Under the pieces are notes generated by a model that searched no databases, was not told the origin of the DNA, and saw only the letters and a program-made list of their open reading frames with translations. A DNA stretch of 64,000 nt from UBA2336 sp031395485 (lineage in GTDB: Bacteria > Bacteroidota > Bacteroidia > Cytophagales > Cyclobacteriaceae): contig JANNUS010000017.1 in assembly GCA_031395485.1 (NCBI GenBank), positions 1 through 64,000 of the forward strand, given 5' to 3'. Position 1 is the stretch's first letter. Each line of letters starts with the position of its first letter. Positions 44,716 through 54,080 of the stretch are shown one piece after another. The position numbers were made by a program, and so were the translations under genes.

Positions 44716-46155
44716 ATGATTATGAAAAAACTGAATATACTTTATAGCTTATTGCTGATGAGTGCGGTGGCAGTGGCGCAGGCACCTGATCGCTCGGCAC
44801 CTCCGGCCCTGGGTAAAGCAAAGAATTTACAATTACCCGCCATTCAAAAATTTAAATTGTCGAACGGACTTTCTGTTGTGTTGATGGAGAAGCATTCTGT
44901 TCCGCTGGTACAGGTGAATCTTCTGTTACAAACTGGCTCATTCGATGACCCGGCCGGTAAAGAAGGTTTAGCAAGCGTTACGATGGATTTATTAGACGAA
45001 GGCGCTGGCGAATACGATGCCCTTCAACTGGCGGACGAAATTGAATTTTTGGGTGCGCAGATCGGAACGTTTAGCCGTGCCTTCAGCTCGGAAATTGATT
45101 GCGCTGCTCCTGTTTCGAAACTTGACGGAGCGTTAAGACTGATGAGCACCATTGTGCTAAAACCAACCTTTGCTGAAGCAGAACTGGAGCGTGTTCGTAA
45201 ACTCAGACTAAATGGTTTGCTTACTGCGTATGATGAACCAAATACCATTGCAACGCGTGCTTACAGCAGACTTCTGTTTGATGCGAATACTCCCTACGGA
45301 AAGTTTGCCAATGAACAATCGATCAGGTCGTACGCAAAAAGTGATTTGCAATCTTTTCACAGTCGCAATTTTGTAACCGGAAACTGCACACTCATTATTG
45401 TAGGTGATGTAACCAAAGAATCTGTTACACCCATGCTCGAAAAATATTTTGCAGCACTGCCTGCAGGCACTGTAACCAATGCTGCCAAGCCAACACCTCA
45501 ACCGGTAAAAGGTCGCACGATCTTCCTGGTTGACAAACCCGGTGCAGCACAATCGGTCATTCGTATTGGTCGCATCGGAACATCACGTGGTGATGCTACT
45601 TATAACGATATCGTTATCATGAATACAATTTTAGGTGGTTCTTTCGCTTCGCGCTTGAATACCAACCTTCGTGAAGAGCACGGTTACTCATACGGTGCAA
45701 ACTCAGGATTTAGTTTCTGGCCGGTAGCCGGACCGTTCACGGCAAGTTCTTCGGTTCAAACAGATGTAACAGGACCGGCATTAGGAGAATTCTTCGTTGA
45801 ATTCAAAAAAATGCTTCAACCGATTCCAGAAACTGATTTGAATCGCGGTAAGAATTACACTGCACTCGGCTATGCCGGAGATTTTGAAACCAATGGACAG
45901 ATTGCCGGAGCGTTAGCAGAACTTGTGATGTACCAACTTCCCGACAATTATTTCAACACGTACGTAGACAAAGCTCTTGCTGTAAATAAGAAAGGTGTTG
46001 AAGCAGCTGCGAAGAAGTACATCACCCCTGATAAAATGTTGATTGTTATTGTAGGTGATCGCGCCAAGGTTGAAGAAGGAATTAAGAAATTGAATCTTGG
46101 AAAGATCAATGTGCTGTCTATTGAAGATGTACTTGGGAAAAAGCCTGAACTATAA
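44716..46155 (+). CDS. M16 peptidase-like protein, non-catalytic partner
   Basis: A 479-residue exported protein (signal YSLLLMSAVAVAQ). It has the M16 fold, with SNGLSVVLMEKHSVPLVQVN at the start, but the HxxEH zinc motif is replaced by VTMDLLDEG, so it cannot bind zinc in the usual way. It keeps the substrate-binding Arg/Tyr block LREEHGYSYG. This is the pattern of the regulatory subunit in heterodimeric M16 enzymes. It is 5 nt downstream of the catalytic subunit, so the two form an operon and probably one clam-shell protease in the periplasm. Confidence 0.87.
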   Translation: MIMKKLNILYSLLLMSAVAVAQAPDRSAPPALGKAKNLQLPAIQKFKLSNGLSVVLMEKHSVPLVQVNLLLQTGSFDDPAGKEGLASVTMDLLDEGAGEYDALQLADEIEFLGAQIGTFSRAFSSEIDCAAPVSKLDGALRLMSTIVLKPTFAEAELERVRKLRLNGLLTAYDEPNTIATRAYSRLLFDANTPYGKFANEQSIRSYAKSDLQSFHSRNFVTGNCTLIIVGDVTKESVTPMLEKYFAALPAGTVTNAAKPTPQPVKGRTIFLVDKPGAAQSVIRIGRIGTSRGDATYNDIVIMNTILGGSFASRLNTNLREEHGYSYGANSGFSFWPVAGPFTASSSVQTDVTGPALGEFFVEFKKMLQPIPETDLNRGKNYTALGYAGDFETNGQIAGALAELVMYQLPDNYFNTYVDKALAVNKKGVEAAAKKYITPDKMLIVIVGDRAKVEEGIKKLNLGKINVLSIEDVLGKKPEL

Positions 46156-46219
46156 AGACGCTGCACGTAATAAACTGTCTAATCGTTGTTAGCTAAATAA
46201 ACGCCTTCTCCGTACTTTT

Positions 46220-46238
46220 AAATCTTAAATCAAGATTT
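46220..46238 (+). promoter_or_regulatory. Hairpin ending at the IcmF start codon
   Basis: AAATCTT (46220-46226), AAATC loop, AAGATTT (46232-46238), directly followed by the ATG at 46239. TACTTTTA (46213-46220), a -7-like sequence, overlaps its left arm. The hairpin could occlude ribosome entry, but a near-leaderless transcript would lack it. Confidence 0.35.
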
Positions 46239-49200
46239 ATGAGTACGGAAGTTGCCAGCGAACAAAAAAAAGAAAAACAGGCTCAAAATTTCGCTGGACA
46301 TAAAGCTCCGGAGCCCTACAAGCCTAAAAACAAAGTACGGATTGTTACAGCCGCAAGTTTGTTTGATGGGCACGATGCCGCCATCAACATCATGCGCAGA
46401 ATTATTCAGTCAACGGGTGTTGAGGTAATCCATTTAGGGCATGATCGAAGTGTAGAAGAAGTGGTGAACACCGCCATTCAGGAAGACGCCCAAGCTATCG
46501 CTATGACCAGCTATCAGGGTGGTCATAATGAATATTTCAAATACATGTTCGACTTACTAAAAGAAAAAGGTGCAGGACATATAAAAATATTTGGTGGTGG
46601 TGGTGGTGTAATACTTCCTGAAGAAATAAAGGAATTGATGGCCTATGGCATCACGAAAATTTATTCCCCGGATGACGGCCGCGCCATGGGGCTGCAGGGA
46701 ATGATTAATGACTTAGTTGAAAGAAGTGACTTCCCGACTGGCAAGACAATAACCAGCGGGCAATTATCAATTGCCAATCCGTTGGCCATTGCCCAAACAA
46801 TTTCTGCGGCTGAAAATTACTATGGCGATCATAAAGACACTTTCGAAAAAATAAATAAACAGGCAGAAGCTTCAAAAGCTCCTGTACTTGGTATTACCGG
46901 AACGGGTGGTTCTGGAAAATCTTCGATGGTCGATGAAATTGTAAGAAGATTTTTAATAGACTTTAAAGATAAAAAACTCGGGATCGTTTCAGTCGATCCA
47001 TCCAAACGAAAAACAGGTGGAGCCTTGTTGGGTGATCGTATTCGGATGAACGCTATTAACAATCCGCGCGTATTTATGCGTTCGCTGGCTACCCGTCAAT
47101 CGAATCTTGCATTGTCGGTTTATGTAAAGGAAGCTATTCAGGTATTGAAAGCTTCAGGCTTTGATTTGATTATTTTAGAAACATCTGGCATTGGTCAAAG
47201 CGATACCGAAATTCTCGATCACAGCGATGTGTCGTTATATGTGATGACACCCGAATACGGTGCTGCCACACAACTTGAAAAGATCGACATGCTCGACTTT
47301 GCCGATGTTATAGCACTTAACAAATTTGATAAGCGTGGTGGATTAGATGCGCTCCGCGATGTGAAGAAACAATTTCAACGCAATCATCACCTGTGGGATA
47401 AAAAGCCGGAGGACATGCCAGTATATGGTACGATTGCCTCGCAGTTCAATGATCCCGGTACAAACCAACTCTACAAACACATCATTGATAAGGTTATTGA
47501 GAAAACGGGAGCTTCATTAAAATCTACTTTTGAAATCACACGGGAGATGTCGGAGAAGATTTTCGTTATCCCTCCGCACCGCACGCGCTACATGAGCGAA
47601 ATATCAGAGAACAACAGAAAGTTTGACTCATGGGTAATCGAACAAGCTGAAGTAGCAGAGAAACTGTATGCCATCAACAAAACCATTGAGACATTATCCT
47701 CCTCCTCTACTTTGGAGAGGGGGCAAGGTGAGGCCGATATTGTAAAAGTACTGCAAGCTGAATTTGACCGCTTAAAGCTTAATCTCGATCCAAAGAATTG
47801 GAAACTAATTGAAACGTGGCCTGAAAAAGTTAAACAATACAAGGAGCCACTTTTTAAATTCAACGTACGCGACAAAGAAATTGCGATTCAAACGCACTCC
47901 GAATCACTTTCACATACACAGATTCCTAAAGTTGCTGTTCCAAAGTATACAGGCTGGGGAGATATATTGCGTTGGACACTTCAGGAAAATTTCCCAGGTG
48001 AGTTTCCATACACAGCAGGTATCTATCCTTTCAAAAGAGAAGGAGAAGATCCTACCCGAATGTTTGCCGGTGAAGGTGGCCCTGAACGAACCAATAGAAG
48101 ATTTCACTATGTGAGCTTATCAACACCTGCAAAACGTTTATCTACAGCTTTTGATTCGGTAACGCTTTATGGAAATGATCCGGATTATCGTCCGGATATT
48201 TACGGGAAAATTGGAAACGCGGGTGTTAGCATTTGTTGCCTGGATGACGCTAAAAAACTTTATAGTGGTTTCAATTTATCAGATCCAAAAACATCCGTAT
48301 CCATGACCATCAACGGTCCTGCTCCTATGCTGCTCGGATACTTTATGAACGCTGCAATTGATCAGCAGTGTGAGCTTTACATAAAAAAGAATGGGCTCGA
48401 AAAAGAAGTTAATGAAAAGATTGCAGCGCTGTATAAAGGAAAGAAAAGTGAAAAGCCTGCGTATCAAGGCCCGCTTCCAAAAGGCAACGATGGGTTAGGC
48501 TTGATGCTATTGGGTGTAACCGGAGACCAGGTTTTACCAAAAGATGTTTACGAAAAAATTAAAATGGAAACCCTTGCCCAGGTTAGAGGAACTGTTCAAG
48601 CTGACATCTTAAAAGAAGATCAGGCACAGAACACTTGTATTTTCTCAACTGAATTTGCATTGAGGTTAATGGGCGATGTGCAGCAGTACTTCATTGATAA
48701 TAACATTCGTAATTTTTATTCGGTATCAATTTCAGGTTATCACATTGCTGAGGCAGGTGCCAATCCACTAACACAATTGGCGTTTACACTGGCGAATGGT
48801 TTTACGTACGTTGAGTACTACCTCAGTCGCGGAATGGACATTAATGAGTTCGCTCCAAACTTATCCTTCTTCTTCTCTAACGGTATCGATCCCGAGTATT
48901 CTGTTATCGGTAGAGTAGCTAGAAGAATTTGGGCCAAAGCACTAAAAAATAAATACGGTGCGAATAGTCGCAGTCAAATGTTGAAATATCACATTCAAAC
49001 TTCGGGCCGCTCGTTGCACGCGCAGGAAATCGACTTCAACGATATCCGCACTACGCTGCAAGCACTCTACGCGATATATGATAATTGCAACTCGCTCCAT
49101 ACCAATGCCTATGATGAAGCCATTACTACGCCAACCGAAGAAAGCGTTCGAAGAGCTATGGCGATCCAACTTATTATTAATAAAGAGTTAGGATTAACAA

Positions 49201-49685
49201 AAAATGAAAACCCTTTACAAGGCTCCTTTATTATAGAAGAAATGACCGAGTTAGTAGAAAAAGCTGTCCTCATAGAATTCGACAGAATTACCGAACGCGG
49301 AGGTGTATTGGGTGCGATGGAAACGATGTACCAGCGTGGTAAAATTCAAGAAGAAAGTTTGTACTACGAAACCTTAAAGCATACCGGTGAATTCCCGATC
49401 ATTGGGGTGAATACATTTTTAAGTTCGAAGGGCTCACCTACAATTATTCCGCAGGAAGTCATTCGTGCAACTACAGAAGAAAAAGAATACCAGATTAAGA
49501 TGCTGCGTAACCTGCATGATTATCAAGGCAGCAAAGCATTCGAAAAAATTGATAAAGCGCAACAAGCGGCCATTCAAAACAAAAATATATTTAGTGAACT
49601 CATGGATGCGTGTAAGGTTTGCTCACTTGGTCAAATTACGAAAGCGTTGTTTGAAGTAGGTGGCCAGTACAGAAGGAATATGTAA
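46239..49685 (+). CDS. icmF: Fused isobutyryl-CoA mutase IcmF (B12 domain, G-protein chaperone, mutase)
   Basis: The 1148-residue protein has the IcmF order. The N-terminal cobalamin-binding domain has FDGHDAAINIMRR (His45 as cobalt ligand, residues 33-170). A MeaB-like GTPase chaperone follows (P-loop TGTGGSGKSSMVDEI near 225, VSVDPSKRKTGGALLGDRIR, ALNKFDKRG). The C-terminal mutase TIM barrel has PYTAGIYPFKREGEDPTRMF, SVSISGYHIAEAGANP and GRSLHAQEIDFNDIRTT. It interconverts isobutyryl-CoA and n-butyryl-CoA, possibly also pivalyl/isovaleryl-CoA, using adenosylcobalamin. An in-frame repeat-like insertion lies in the linker (47698-47734). Methylmalonyl-CoA mutase is excluded because that enzyme lacks the internal GTPase. 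Confidence 0.9.
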   Translation: MSTEVASEQKKEKQAQNFAGHKAPEPYKPKNKVRIVTAASLFDGHDAAINIMRRIIQSTGVEVIHLGHDRSVEEVVNTAIQEDAQAIAMTSYQGGHNEYFKYMFDLLKEKGAGHIKIFGGGGGVILPEEIKELMAYGITKIYSPDDGRAMGLQGMINDLVERSDFPTGKTITSGQLSIANPLAIAQTISAAENYYGDHKDTFEKINKQAEASKAPVLGITGTGGSGKSSMVDEIVRRFLIDFKDKKLGIVSVDPSKRKTGGALLGDRIRMNAINNPRVFMRSLATRQSNLALSVYVKEAIQVLKASGFDLIILETSGIGQSDTEILDHSDVSLYVMTPEYGAATQLEKIDMLDFADVIALNKFDKRGGLDALRDVKKQFQRNHHLWDKKPEDMPVYGTIASQFNDPGTNQLYKHIIDKVIEKTGASLKSTFEITREMSEKIFVIPPHRTRYMSEISENNRKFDSWVIEQAEVAEKLYAINKTIETLSSSSTLERGQGEADIVKVLQAEFDRLKLNLDPKNWKLIETWPEKVKQYKEPLFKFNVRDKEIAIQTHSESLSHTQIPKVAVPKYTGWGDILRWTLQENFPGEFPYTAGIYPFKREGEDPTRMFAGEGGPERTNRRFHYVSLSTPAKRLSTAFDSVTLYGNDPDYRPDIYGKIGNAGVSICCLDDAKKLYSGFNLSDPKTSVSMTINGPAPMLLGYFMNAAIDQQCELYIKKNGLEKEVNEKIAALYKGKKSEKPAYQGPLPKGNDGLGLMLLGVTGDQVLPKDVYEKIKMETLAQVRGTVQADILKEDQAQNTCIFSTEFALRLMGDVQQYFIDNNIRNFYSVSISGYHIAEAGANPLTQLAFTLANGFTYVEYYLSRGMDINEFAPNLSFFFSNGIDPEYSVIGRVARRIWAKALKNKYGANSRSQMLKYHIQTSGRSLHAQEIDFNDIRTTLQALYAIYDNCNSLHTNAYDEAITTPTEESVRRAMAIQLIINKELGLTKNENPLQGSFIIEEMTELVEKAVLIEFDRITERGGVLGAMETMYQRGKIQEESLYYETLKHTGEFPIIGVNTFLSSKGSPTIIPQEVIRATTEEKEYQIKMLRNLHDYQGSKAFEKIDKAQQAAIQNKNIFSELMDACKVCSLGQITKALFEVGGQYRRNM
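47698..47734 (+). repeat. Repeat-like in-frame insertion in the icmF linker
   Basis: TCC repeats followed by CTTTGGAGAGGGGGCAAGG form a purine/pyrimidine-biased hairpin-prone stretch (CCTCT and AGAGG arms). It encodes a Ser-rich then STLERGQGEA peptide. The DNA resembles short intergenic repeats of Bacteroidota rather than coding sequence. Its origin is inferred. Confidence 0.4.
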
Positions 49686-50017
49686 AACTTAAATCGTCTC
49701 TGGTCAAATACGTACAAAGTGACGTTATAAAAATAATGACCGTCATTTCGAATGAGCGAACTGATTTTTTCAATTTAAGAATATAAAAGCGACTGAGAAA
49801 TCCCCTATAAAGAGCTCGAAAAATTTTGTTCCCGAATATAGGACTTCTCATTCCAACCTTTCCCGCACATACCCCCATTCGAAGTGACATAAAAAAATAA
49901 TAACCACCATTTGGTACTGCCTAGGCAACAAGTACTAAAAACCCTGATTCTGATAATTAAGGTTTGGTTTTATTCTGAGTTCACCCTACTTTCAAACCTC
50001 TAAACAAACCCCATTTT
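49686..50017. other. Intergenic region holding a dispersed element
   Basis: About 330 bases between icmF and the long M16 peptidase gene, with no ORF. It contains the 147-bp element at 49742-49888. The promoter for the peptidase probably lies in 49890-50017, but I see no convincing TAnnTTTG there. Confidence 0.5.
49742..49888. repeat. Dispersed palindromic element, copy 2 (147 bp)
   Basis: The ends are GTCATTTCGAA (49742-49752) and TTCGAAGTGAC (49878-49888). The shared internal block AAAGCGACTGAGAAATCCCC begins 44 bases from the left end, as in the copy at 29963. Length, ends and inner offset agree, while other internal bases differ. Confidence 0.72.
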
Positions 50018-52822
50018 ATGAAAAATAAGATTCTCGCATGGATTGTACTCTTTATGCTTGTTGCAGGACAAGGGTACGCCCAGAAGAAAAAAGAAAAAGC
50101 GTCTCCACGTCCTGAAGGACCAAAAATTGAAGACAAAGCGTTAATTCCACCACCTGTAAAGGTTACTACAGTAGAGGGCATTACGGAATATCGCCTGGGG
50201 AACGGTCTTCGCGTATTAATGTTTCCGGATCAATCTAAACAAACCATTACAGTGAATATTACTTACATGGTGGGTTCAAAACACGAAAATTATGGTGAAA
50301 CGGGAATGGCTCACTTATTAGAACACTTGGTTTTTAAGGGCACTCCAAGTCATCCGGACATAATGAATGAACTAACTACACACGGTGCAAGGCCGAACGG
50401 CACTACATGGGTTGACCGCACTAATTACTACGAAACATTTAATGCATCAGAAGAAAACCTGAAGTGGGCTATTGACCTGGAGTCTGATCGTATGATCAAC
50501 TCTTACATCTCCAAAAAAGATTTAGATAGTGAAATGACTGTTGTACGAAATGAATTCGAATCTGGTGAAAACAGTCCTTTCAGGGTACTGATGCAACGTA
50601 CGATGGCAGCCGCATTTGACTGGCACAACTATGGAAAATCTACGATTGGAGCACGCTCCGATATTGAAAATGTTTCGATTGACCGGCTACAGGCCTTTTA
50701 CAGAAAATACTACCAACCTGATAATGCCACATTGGTGGTTGCGGGAAAATTTGATGAACAAAAAACACTTGAGTTGGTGAATCAAAAATTCGGAAGCATT
50801 ACAAAACCTGTGCGCGAAATTCAGCCCTTCTATACTACAGATCCAACGCAAGATGGTGAGCGAATTGTAACGGTACGTAGAGTCGGTGATGTGCAGTTAG
50901 TGATGGCTGCATACCGAATCCCACCCGGGTCTCATGCCGATTATGCACCTGTTGCTGTACTCGCGCAAATACTCGGCACTGAACCTTCCGGCAGACTCTA
51001 TAAAGCATTGGTGGATACTAAAAAAGCAAGCTCAATCTATGCCTTTGATTTTCAATGGAAAGAGCCAGGACTGTTGTTCAACATTGCCGAAGTCCTGAAA
51101 GAAAATTCTTTGGAAGATGCTAAAACCGCCATGATTAAAACGCTGGACGATGTATCAAAGAATCCGCCAACGAAAGAAGAAGTAGAAAGGGCAAAAACTG
51201 AATTAATAAAACAAGTAGAGTTGATGTTTAATTCATCGGAACAAGTTGGTATGGCGCTAAGTGAATCCATTGGAACAGGCGACTGGCGATTACTTCATCT
51301 GACAAGGGATCGAATTAAAGCTGTTACTACTGAGGATGTCATTCGCGTTGCTCAGCACTACCTAAAGCCAGACAACCGTACCGTTGGCTTATTTATTCCT
51401 ACCGAAAAACCAGACCGGACTGAAATACCGGCAGCGCCTAATGTAGAAGAACTGGTGAAAGACTATAAAGGCCAGCAAAATGTGGCGCAGGGCGAAACAT
51501 TCGATCCATCGCCTGCAAACATTGAATCCAGGATCACCCGCACAACATTACCGAATGGTGTAAAGGTTGCTTTTCTCGAAAAGAAAACCAGGGGTGAGTC
51601 TGTACAGATGACTGTTGCTTTTCGACTTGGAGATGAGCAAACGCTACCAGGTAAAACTACTGCAGGAAGTTTTACTGGAAGCATGCTCGACAAGGGTACT
51701 TCCAAACTCACACGTCAGCAAATTAAAGATGAATTTGACCGGCTTAAAGCCAATGTTTCTATTTTTGGTTCTTCCAGAAGTTTAAATGTGAATATTGAAA
51801 CCACGCGACCAAATCTGGCAGAAACTATTAACCTACTTGTGACCGTGTTAAAGGATCCCTCCTTCCCTGCTGATGAGTTTGAAAAATTAAAAAATGAGCA
51901 ACTGGCTGGCATCGAAGCACAGCGGAGTGAGCCTCAGGCTCTTGCTCCAAATAAATATCAACGCCACATTAATCCTTACCCAAAAACAGATCCTCGTTAT
52001 GTGGAAACATTCGATGAAAATATTGCTTCGATCAAAACGGTGACACTAGATGAAGTAAAGAAATTCTACAAGGACTTTTATGGATGTACAAATGGAACAA
52101 CCATAGGTTTAGTAGGCGACTTTGATCAGGCTGAAATACAAAAATTAATTACGGAATCTTTTGGGACTTGGAAATCACCAATACCGTACAAGAGATTGGA
52201 AAACAAAGTGTTTCCTGTAACCACCCTCAATGAATCCATTGAAACACCTGACAAACCTAGCGCAATGTTTATAGCGGGGTATAATTTCGAAATGAAAGAC
52301 GATAACCCTGATTATTCTGCACTTGTTATCGGTCATTACATGCTTGGGGGTGGAGTCTTAAACTCGCGATTAGCCGTTCGGATTCGTCAGAAGGATGGTC
52401 TTAGTTATGGTGTTGGATCCAACGTGAATGTTGCAATTCTGGATAACGCCTCATCTTTTACTGCATACGCAATCTATGCTCCTGAAAATGTAGCTAAGTT
52501 GGAAGTCGCATTCATGGAAGAGATCAATAAAGTGATAAAGGATGGATTTACTGCAGAAGAAGTTACTGCAGCAAAATCCGGATGGCTTCAGCAACGTACT
52601 GTTTCACGCGCTCAGGATGGAGGACTCGCGAGCTCCATAAGCAATAATTTGTTTCTGAACCGTACCCTCGCATGGGATGAGAAAATAGAGAAAGAAATTT
52701 CGGAACTTAACGCTGAGAAGATCAATGCAGCCATGAAAAAATACCTTGATCCTACCAAGATCAATATCGTAAAAGCTGGTGATTTCGCAAAAGCGAAAGC
52801 AAAAACAGAGGAAAAGAAATAG
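50018..52822 (+). CDS. Full-length M16 zinc peptidase (pitrilysin-like)
   Basis: The 934-residue exported metallopeptidase has a signal peptide (ILAWIVLFMLVAGQGYAQ) and a catalytic N-terminal half. The zinc motif HLLEH is at residues 99-103, with the distal Glu in VVRNEFESGENSPF. A second M16 half begins near residue 510 (TLPNGVKVAFLEKKTRG), lacks HxxEH and keeps RQKDGLSYG. It thus contains in one chain what the genes at 43334 and 44716 split in two. It is periplasmic and likely degrades oligopeptides. A strong terminator follows. Confidence 0.9.
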   Translation: MKNKILAWIVLFMLVAGQGYAQKKKEKASPRPEGPKIEDKALIPPPVKVTTVEGITEYRLGNGLRVLMFPDQSKQTITVNITYMVGSKHENYGETGMAHLLEHLVFKGTPSHPDIMNELTTHGARPNGTTWVDRTNYYETFNASEENLKWAIDLESDRMINSYISKKDLDSEMTVVRNEFESGENSPFRVLMQRTMAAAFDWHNYGKSTIGARSDIENVSIDRLQAFYRKYYQPDNATLVVAGKFDEQKTLELVNQKFGSITKPVREIQPFYTTDPTQDGERIVTVRRVGDVQLVMAAYRIPPGSHADYAPVAVLAQILGTEPSGRLYKALVDTKKASSIYAFDFQWKEPGLLFNIAEVLKENSLEDAKTAMIKTLDDVSKNPPTKEEVERAKTELIKQVELMFNSSEQVGMALSESIGTGDWRLLHLTRDRIKAVTTEDVIRVAQHYLKPDNRTVGLFIPTEKPDRTEIPAAPNVEELVKDYKGQQNVAQGETFDPSPANIESRITRTTLPNGVKVAFLEKKTRGESVQMTVAFRLGDEQTLPGKTTAGSFTGSMLDKGTSKLTRQQIKDEFDRLKANVSIFGSSRSLNVNIETTRPNLAETINLLVTVLKDPSFPADEFEKLKNEQLAGIEAQRSEPQALAPNKYQRHINPYPKTDPRYVETFDENIASIKTVTLDEVKKFYKDFYGCTNGTTIGLVGDFDQAEIQKLITESFGTWKSPIPYKRLENKVFPVTTLNESIETPDKPSAMFIAGYNFEMKDDNPDYSALVIGHYMLGGGVLNSRLAVRIRQKDGLSYGVGSNVNVAILDNASSFTAYAIYAPENVAKLEVAFMEEINKVIKDGFTAEEVTAAKSGWLQQRTVSRAQDGGLASSISNNLFLNRTLAWDEKIEKEISELNAEKINAAMKKYLDPTKINIVKAGDFAKAKAKTEEKK

Positions 52823-52836
52823 GCGAATATTGCTCA

Positions 52837-52875
52837 TAAAAAAAGTCCCCCCGAGTACTCGGGGGGACTTTTTTT
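52837..52875. terminator. Strong bidirectional terminator between convergent genes
   Basis: A7, then GTCCCCCCGAG, TA, CTCGGGGGGGAC and T7. The stem is about 11 bp with one bulged G. It ends the long M16 gene, and its T tract overlaps the stop codon of the converging LON-domain gene (52874), so it can serve both. Confidence 0.9.
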
Positions 52876-53455
52876 AATTTAAATGAAATACATCTTTACT
52901 TTTCTCTTCATGCTGAAGAAGCTGCACTTGATAATCGATCCGCTGAAGAAGAAAACTTGTGCGCGCTGTATTGTTAGAAATTAAAAAACTGTATCGGTCA
53001 TTGACGTCCATGCTCAGTTCCTGAGCAATAGAATAAACGCTAAATGAGTTTGAATGCCTTGTTATATTTCTTTTTGTTAAGTATTCGAGAAAAAGTTCTG
53101 CTAACCTAACGCCTCCCATTTCATTTAAATCTGTTTTCCAACACGAAACGTCTCCACCGGGGTACATTTTGGATTTAAAATTTCTATAAAGTTTATCCAT
53201 CGTAAAAACATCGTGGCACTTTGCAATGATATCAGCCTCACCCGTGGGGTAACGTTTAATGACGCTCTCCAACTTCATTAATGAACCTATCTTCTCTGTA
53301 TTGATTGTATGATTGAAGAAAATACCGAAACTAATATCATCAGCCTCAGCATCTTGCAAAAGCTGTTTATAACGCGGCTCAAAAATATGCAAAGGCACAA
53401 GTTCGCCTGGCAACGGCAGCAAAGCGAGCGGAAACATTGGAATAGTTGTCATCAT
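52874..53455 (-). CDS. LON N-terminal (substrate-binding) domain protein
   Basis: A 193-residue stand-alone LON-domain protein: IPMFPLALLPLPGELVPLHI, FEPRYKQLL and FGIFF at the N-terminus. It lacks the AAA+ and protease parts of Lon. Proteins like this are widespread and may be protein-binding adaptors. Their function is not established. It lies 33 nt after apt on the same strand, probably one transcript. The two ATG codons at 53455 and 53452 are equivalent choices. Confidence 0.82.
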   Translation of the reverse strand: MMTTIPMFPLALLPLPGELVPLHIFEPRYKQLLQDAEADDISFGIFFNHTINTEKIGSLMKLESVIKRYPTGEADIIAKCHDVFTMDKLYRNFKSKMYPGGDVSCWKTDLNEMGGVRLAELFLEYLTKRNITRHSNSFSVYSIAQELSMDVNDRYSFLISNNTARTSFLLQRIDYQVQLLQHEEKSKDVFHLN

Positions 53456-53488
53456 TTCAATGCTTTAACAAAAACTAGGCAATCAAGT

Positions 53489-54022
53489 TTAATACGAGAC
53501 AAGATATTGCGGTTTTATCCCAAATTGTTTGTGTAGATTCTCTTCACCTGCTAAAAATGATAAATTAATAAGAAAAGAAAAGCCTGCTATTTCACCCCCC
53601 AATTTTTTGACTAGGTTGGCCGCAGCGCCTGCTGTACCTCCGGTAGCCAACAAATCATCATGTATCAGTACTCGCCAACCCGGTTCAATTGCATCCACAT
53701 GCACTTCTACAGAAGCTGTACCATATTCTAATGTATACTCTTGCTTCAATGTTTTGTAGGGTAACTTTCCAGATTTACGCATGGGTATAAATGCACATCG
53801 AAGTTCTTGCGCCAGGATCGAACCAAAAATAAAACCTCGTGCCTCTACCGCGGCAATGGCATCAATCTTTTGATCTTTAAAATGTCTGGCTATTTCAATC
53901 GTAATCTCCCGTACTAAATCAGGCTGCGCCAAAAGAGGCGTAATATCTTTGAAAAGAATCCCAGGGGTTGGGAAATCCTTCACATCCCGTACAATACTCT
54001 TAACTTTATTTTCTAAATTCAT
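53489..54022 (-). CDS. apt: Adenine phosphoribosyltransferase
   Basis: A 177-residue purine-salvage enzyme converting adenine and PRPP to AMP and pyrophosphate. Motifs are FPTPGILFKDITPLL at the N-terminus, AVEARGFIFGS (about residue 57), RKSGKLPY and the PRPP-binding loop VLIHDDLLATGGTA (about residue 120). It is of standard length and complete. It is cytosolic, upstream of the LON-domain gene and divergent from the OsmC gene. Confidence 0.95.
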   Translation of the reverse strand: MNLENKVKSIVRDVKDFPTPGILFKDITPLLAQPDLVREITIEIARHFKDQKIDAIAAVEARGFIFGSILAQELRCAFIPMRKSGKLPYKTLKQEYTLEYGTASVEVHVDAIEPGWRVLIHDDLLATGGTAGAAANLVKKLGGEIAGFSFLINLSFLAGEENLHKQFGIKPQYLVSY

Positions 54023-54080
54023 GTAATCGATAAAAAAATCAACGGCAATATAATCTCAAAATAAGAACTTAATTTCCTTT

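Noticed and set aside
46239..49685. Methylmalonyl-CoA mutase with separate subunits
   Set aside because: The B12 domain is N-terminal and followed by a MeaB-like GTPase within the same chain, which is the IcmF order.
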